A stretch of 39,054 nucleotides of DNA. It comes from an uncultured Fidelibacterota bacterium (lineage in GTDB: Bacteria; Fidelibacterota; Marinisomatia; Marinisomatales; Marinisomataceae). Below, piece by piece: positions 37,657 to 39,054 of this stretch. The DNA lies in contig CABZMF010000005.1 of assembly GCA_902526795.1 (NCBI GenBank), forward strand, positions 1 through 39,054. Reading direction: 5' to 3'. The notes below the pieces were generated by a model. It searched no databases, was not told the origin of the DNA, and saw nothing but the letters and a program-made list of their open reading frames with translations. How positions within the stretch are numbered: position 1 is the stretch's first letter; every line of letters starts with the position of its first letter. A program made the position numbers and the translations under genes.

Positions 37657-38384
37657 TATGTTCTTCCTAATGTTTGATTTGAAAATACATTTTGAACGTC
37701 TTCTAAATTTTCTAAAAATTCTAAAAGCTTCTCGACTTTTAAATTTTCATCTTCTGATAATTCTATATCATCCTTTGGTATGTAATCCAAAAATGATGAA
37801 TCAACTTTTATATTTTGTTTTTCAAGTATTTCAATCTTGTTATATAGTTCATTAGAATTAAAGTGCAACCTATAATAATCTCCATCATCAAAAAATTCAA
37901 TACAATCGTTTTCAATTGAGAATTCGAATATTTCATTTTCCGTTATTTCTTTTTTATCAATTAAAATTATTCCAGTTCTTTCAAAATTCCATGAAACACT
38001 TCCTGACTGTCCTAGAGAACCTCCAAATTTTGACAATGCATGTCTAACATCTGCAACAGTTCTATTTTTATTATCAGTTATTGCTTCAATTAAAATTGCC
38101 ACTCCAAAAGGTCCATAGCCCTCATAAGAGACTTCTTCAATTATTACATTTTCAAGCTCACCAACACCTTTTTTTATAGCTTTATCAATGTTTGAATTTG
38201 GCATGTTTAAAGACTTTGCTTTTTTTACAGCTTGCCTTAAGCGTGGATTTGCATCCAAATCTTTACCACCAAGTCTTGAGGAAACACTTATTTCTTTACT
38301 AATAATTGAAAAAAGCTTTCCTCTTTTTTGATCTAAAGCACCTTTTTTTCTTTTGATGGTTGACCATTTACTGTGTCCAGCCAT
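37656..38384 (-). CDS. yebC: YebC/PmpR family protein (translation factor or transcriptional regulator)
   Basis: The 242-residue product begins MAGHSKWSTIKRKKGALDQK, the hallmark of the YebC/PmpR/TACO1 family. It includes NIDKAIKKGVGE, YEGYGPFGVAILIEAITDNK and KFGGSLGQSGSVSWNF. Members have been described as DNA-binding regulators and as factors that help ribosomes through proline stretches; which applies here is unknown. I use the ATG at 38384, which overlaps the previous stop as TGATG, rather than the TTG one codon earlier. Confidence 0.95.
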   Translation of the reverse strand: MAGHSKWSTIKRKKGALDQKRGKLFSIISKEISVSSRLGGKDLDANPRLRQAVKKAKSLNMPNSNIDKAIKKGVGELENVIIEEVSYEGYGPFGVAILIEAITDNKNRTVADVRHALSKFGGSLGQSGSVSWNFERTGIILIDKKEITENEIFEFSIENDCIEFFDDGDYYRLHFNSNELYNKIEILEKQNIKVDSSFLDYIPKDDIELSEDENLKVEKLLEFLENLEDVQNVFSNQTLGRT

Positions 38385-38797
38385 CAATTATCCATTTCAA
38401 CCAACGTAGGAACAACCCAAGCTGTTTTATAGCCTAATTTCACAATCTTACGTTGAAAATTTTCTGCTTCTTTTCTGCTTATAAAATTTCCAATTCTCAA
38501 TTTATAATTCGGTAATTCAAAAATAATATAAATTTTTTCATCTGTTTTTTGTAAAAGTTTATTTTGAATTTCAATAAGATCATTTTCATTTTGTGAAATG
38601 ATAATTTGAACTCTATACCCTTTTTCAAAATTATTCAGAGGATTAATAGTATCTTTTTCAGTAATTTTTTTGCTTGAAAAAGATGGTAATACTACATTTG
38701 GAAAATTTGGTGGGTTATCATCAAAATCACTCGGTTTTATAAAGTCAGTTTGGCATACTGCATTGCTCATAAAAAATAATATTAAAATATATTTCAT
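38384..38797 (-). CDS. Secreted SPOR-domain protein
   Basis: The 137-residue product has a short N-terminal signal peptide (MKYILILFFMSNAVCQ), a low-complexity Pro/Asn/Phe segment, and a C-terminal SPOR-like domain from about residue 58. That domain runs GYRVQIIISQNENDLIEIQN, YKLRIGNFISRKEAENFQRK then GYKTAWVVP. SPOR domains bind denuded peptidoglycan at division sites in known cases, which suits a periplasmic protein encoded near ftsK. The Cys near the signal end lacks a convincing lipobox. The exact partner is unknown. Confidence 0.75.
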   Translation of the reverse strand: MKYILILFFMSNAVCQTDFIKPSDFDDNPPNFPNVVLPSFSSKKITEKDTINPLNNFEKGYRVQIIISQNENDLIEIQNKLLQKTDEKIYIIFELPNYKLRIGNFISRKEAENFQRKIVKLGYKTAWVVPTLVEMDN

Positions 38798-38798
38798 C

Positions 38799-39054
38799 TC
38801 AATTCAAATTTCTGACATGTTGAGCTTGAATCCAACCTTTTCTTCCATCAAATGAAGAAACTTCTATCCATGATTCGGTTTTTTGAACTATTTTAACTTT
38901 ATTTCCATTAAAAAATATTGATTGTTTGATTGCTTTATTTAAAAAAGGTGCTGAATAGATAACTGACTCATCTTCAATAATAATTGCAAAATTATTATTT
39001 CTATCCCAAGAATTCTTAATAAACGTTATTGAAATCAATACAAATGAACTTACT
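38799..39054 (-). CDS. C-terminus of a membrane protein with an SH3-like domain, BatE-like (cut by window edge)
   Basis: The frame is open to the right edge. It shows a hydrophobic stretch (SSFVLISITFI) followed by an SH3-like domain with AIIIEDESVIYSAPF, KVKIVQKTESWIEVSSFDGR and KGWIQAQHV. A membrane helix followed by this SH3 pattern is the tail architecture of the Bacteroidota aerotolerance protein BatE, whose N-terminus carries TPR repeats. A TTG at 39038 could be mistaken for a start, but it falls inside the hydrophobic segment, so I treat the gene as truncated by the window. It lies one base before the SPOR gene. Confidence 0.6.
   Translation of the reverse strand, partial: VSSFVLISITFIKNSWDRNNNFAIIIEDESVIYSAPFLNKAIKQSIFFNGNKVKIVQKTESWIEVSSFDGRKGWIQAQHVRNLN

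Noticed and set aside
1-39054. CRISPR arrays, insertion sequences, prophage genes, toxin-antitoxin pairs, riboswitches or a new defence system
   Set aside because: No spaced direct repeats, terminal inverted repeats, transposase motifs or unexplained gene clusters were seen; almost every base belongs to a recognised housekeeping gene.

Overview
The window is AT-rich bacterial DNA (roughly one third G+C by eye) with very short gaps. It carries 54 protein-coding genes (two cut by the window edges) and five tRNA genes. All except one partial gene at the left edge lie on the minus strand. The organism looks like a streamlined, probably aquatic member of the Bacteroidota/FCB group; a Marinimicrobia (SAR406)-like lineage would fit. 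This placement is inferred from the Bacteroidota-like start of EF-Tu, the cysteine-depleted S4, S14, L33 and L36 proteins, a str cluster without tuf (fusA runs straight into rpsJ) and the TM-SH3 tail resembling BatE. Unlike typical Bacteroidota, many genes have Shine-Dalgarno (SD) sequences. No stretch longer than about 125 bases is free of a gene.

In the direction of transcription (right to left), region 1 (39054-29864) is a chain of eleven overlapping or abutting genes: a BatE-like C-terminus, a secreted SPOR protein, yebC, ruvC, ruvA, gcvT, ftsK, a LolA-like protein, a GmhB-like HAD phosphatase, ddl and cysS. It mixes recombination (RuvA/RuvC), chromosome segregation (FtsK), envelope biogenesis (LolA-like, Ddl, SPOR) and housekeeping. 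The ddl gene is intact only if translation begins at an ATT codon, which sits six bases downstream of a clear SD.

Region 2 (29862-27729) is the classic tRNA-tuf block: tRNA-Thr(TGT), tRNA-Tyr(GTA), tRNA-Gly(TCC), tRNA-Thr(GGT), tuf, rpmG, tRNA-Trp(CCA) and secE. A promoter-like element precedes the first tRNA.

Region 3 (27732-17182) is nusG-rplK-rplA-rplJ-rplL-rpoB-rpoC. A small hairpin lies in the rplL-rpoB gap, and rpoB starts with TTG.

Region 4 (17119-123) begins with a good promoter candidate in the 124-base rpoC-rpsL gap. It then runs without interruption through str (rpsL-rpsG-fusA), S10 (rpsJ to rpsQ), spc (rplN to secY, then map, infA, rpmJ) and alpha (rpsM-rpsK-rpsD-rpoA-rplQ). It ends exactly where a convergent plus-strand gene ends.

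Together regions 2-4 encode most of the core ribosome, the core RNA polymerase, both elongation factors, IF-1, the SecYE channel and methionine aminopeptidase. I found no mobile element, CRISPR array, phage gene or clearly new multi-gene system. The most notable points are the non-canonical ddl start, the zinc-independent set of ribosomal proteins, the tRNA embedded between rpmG and secE, and the extreme use of overlapping stop/start codons.
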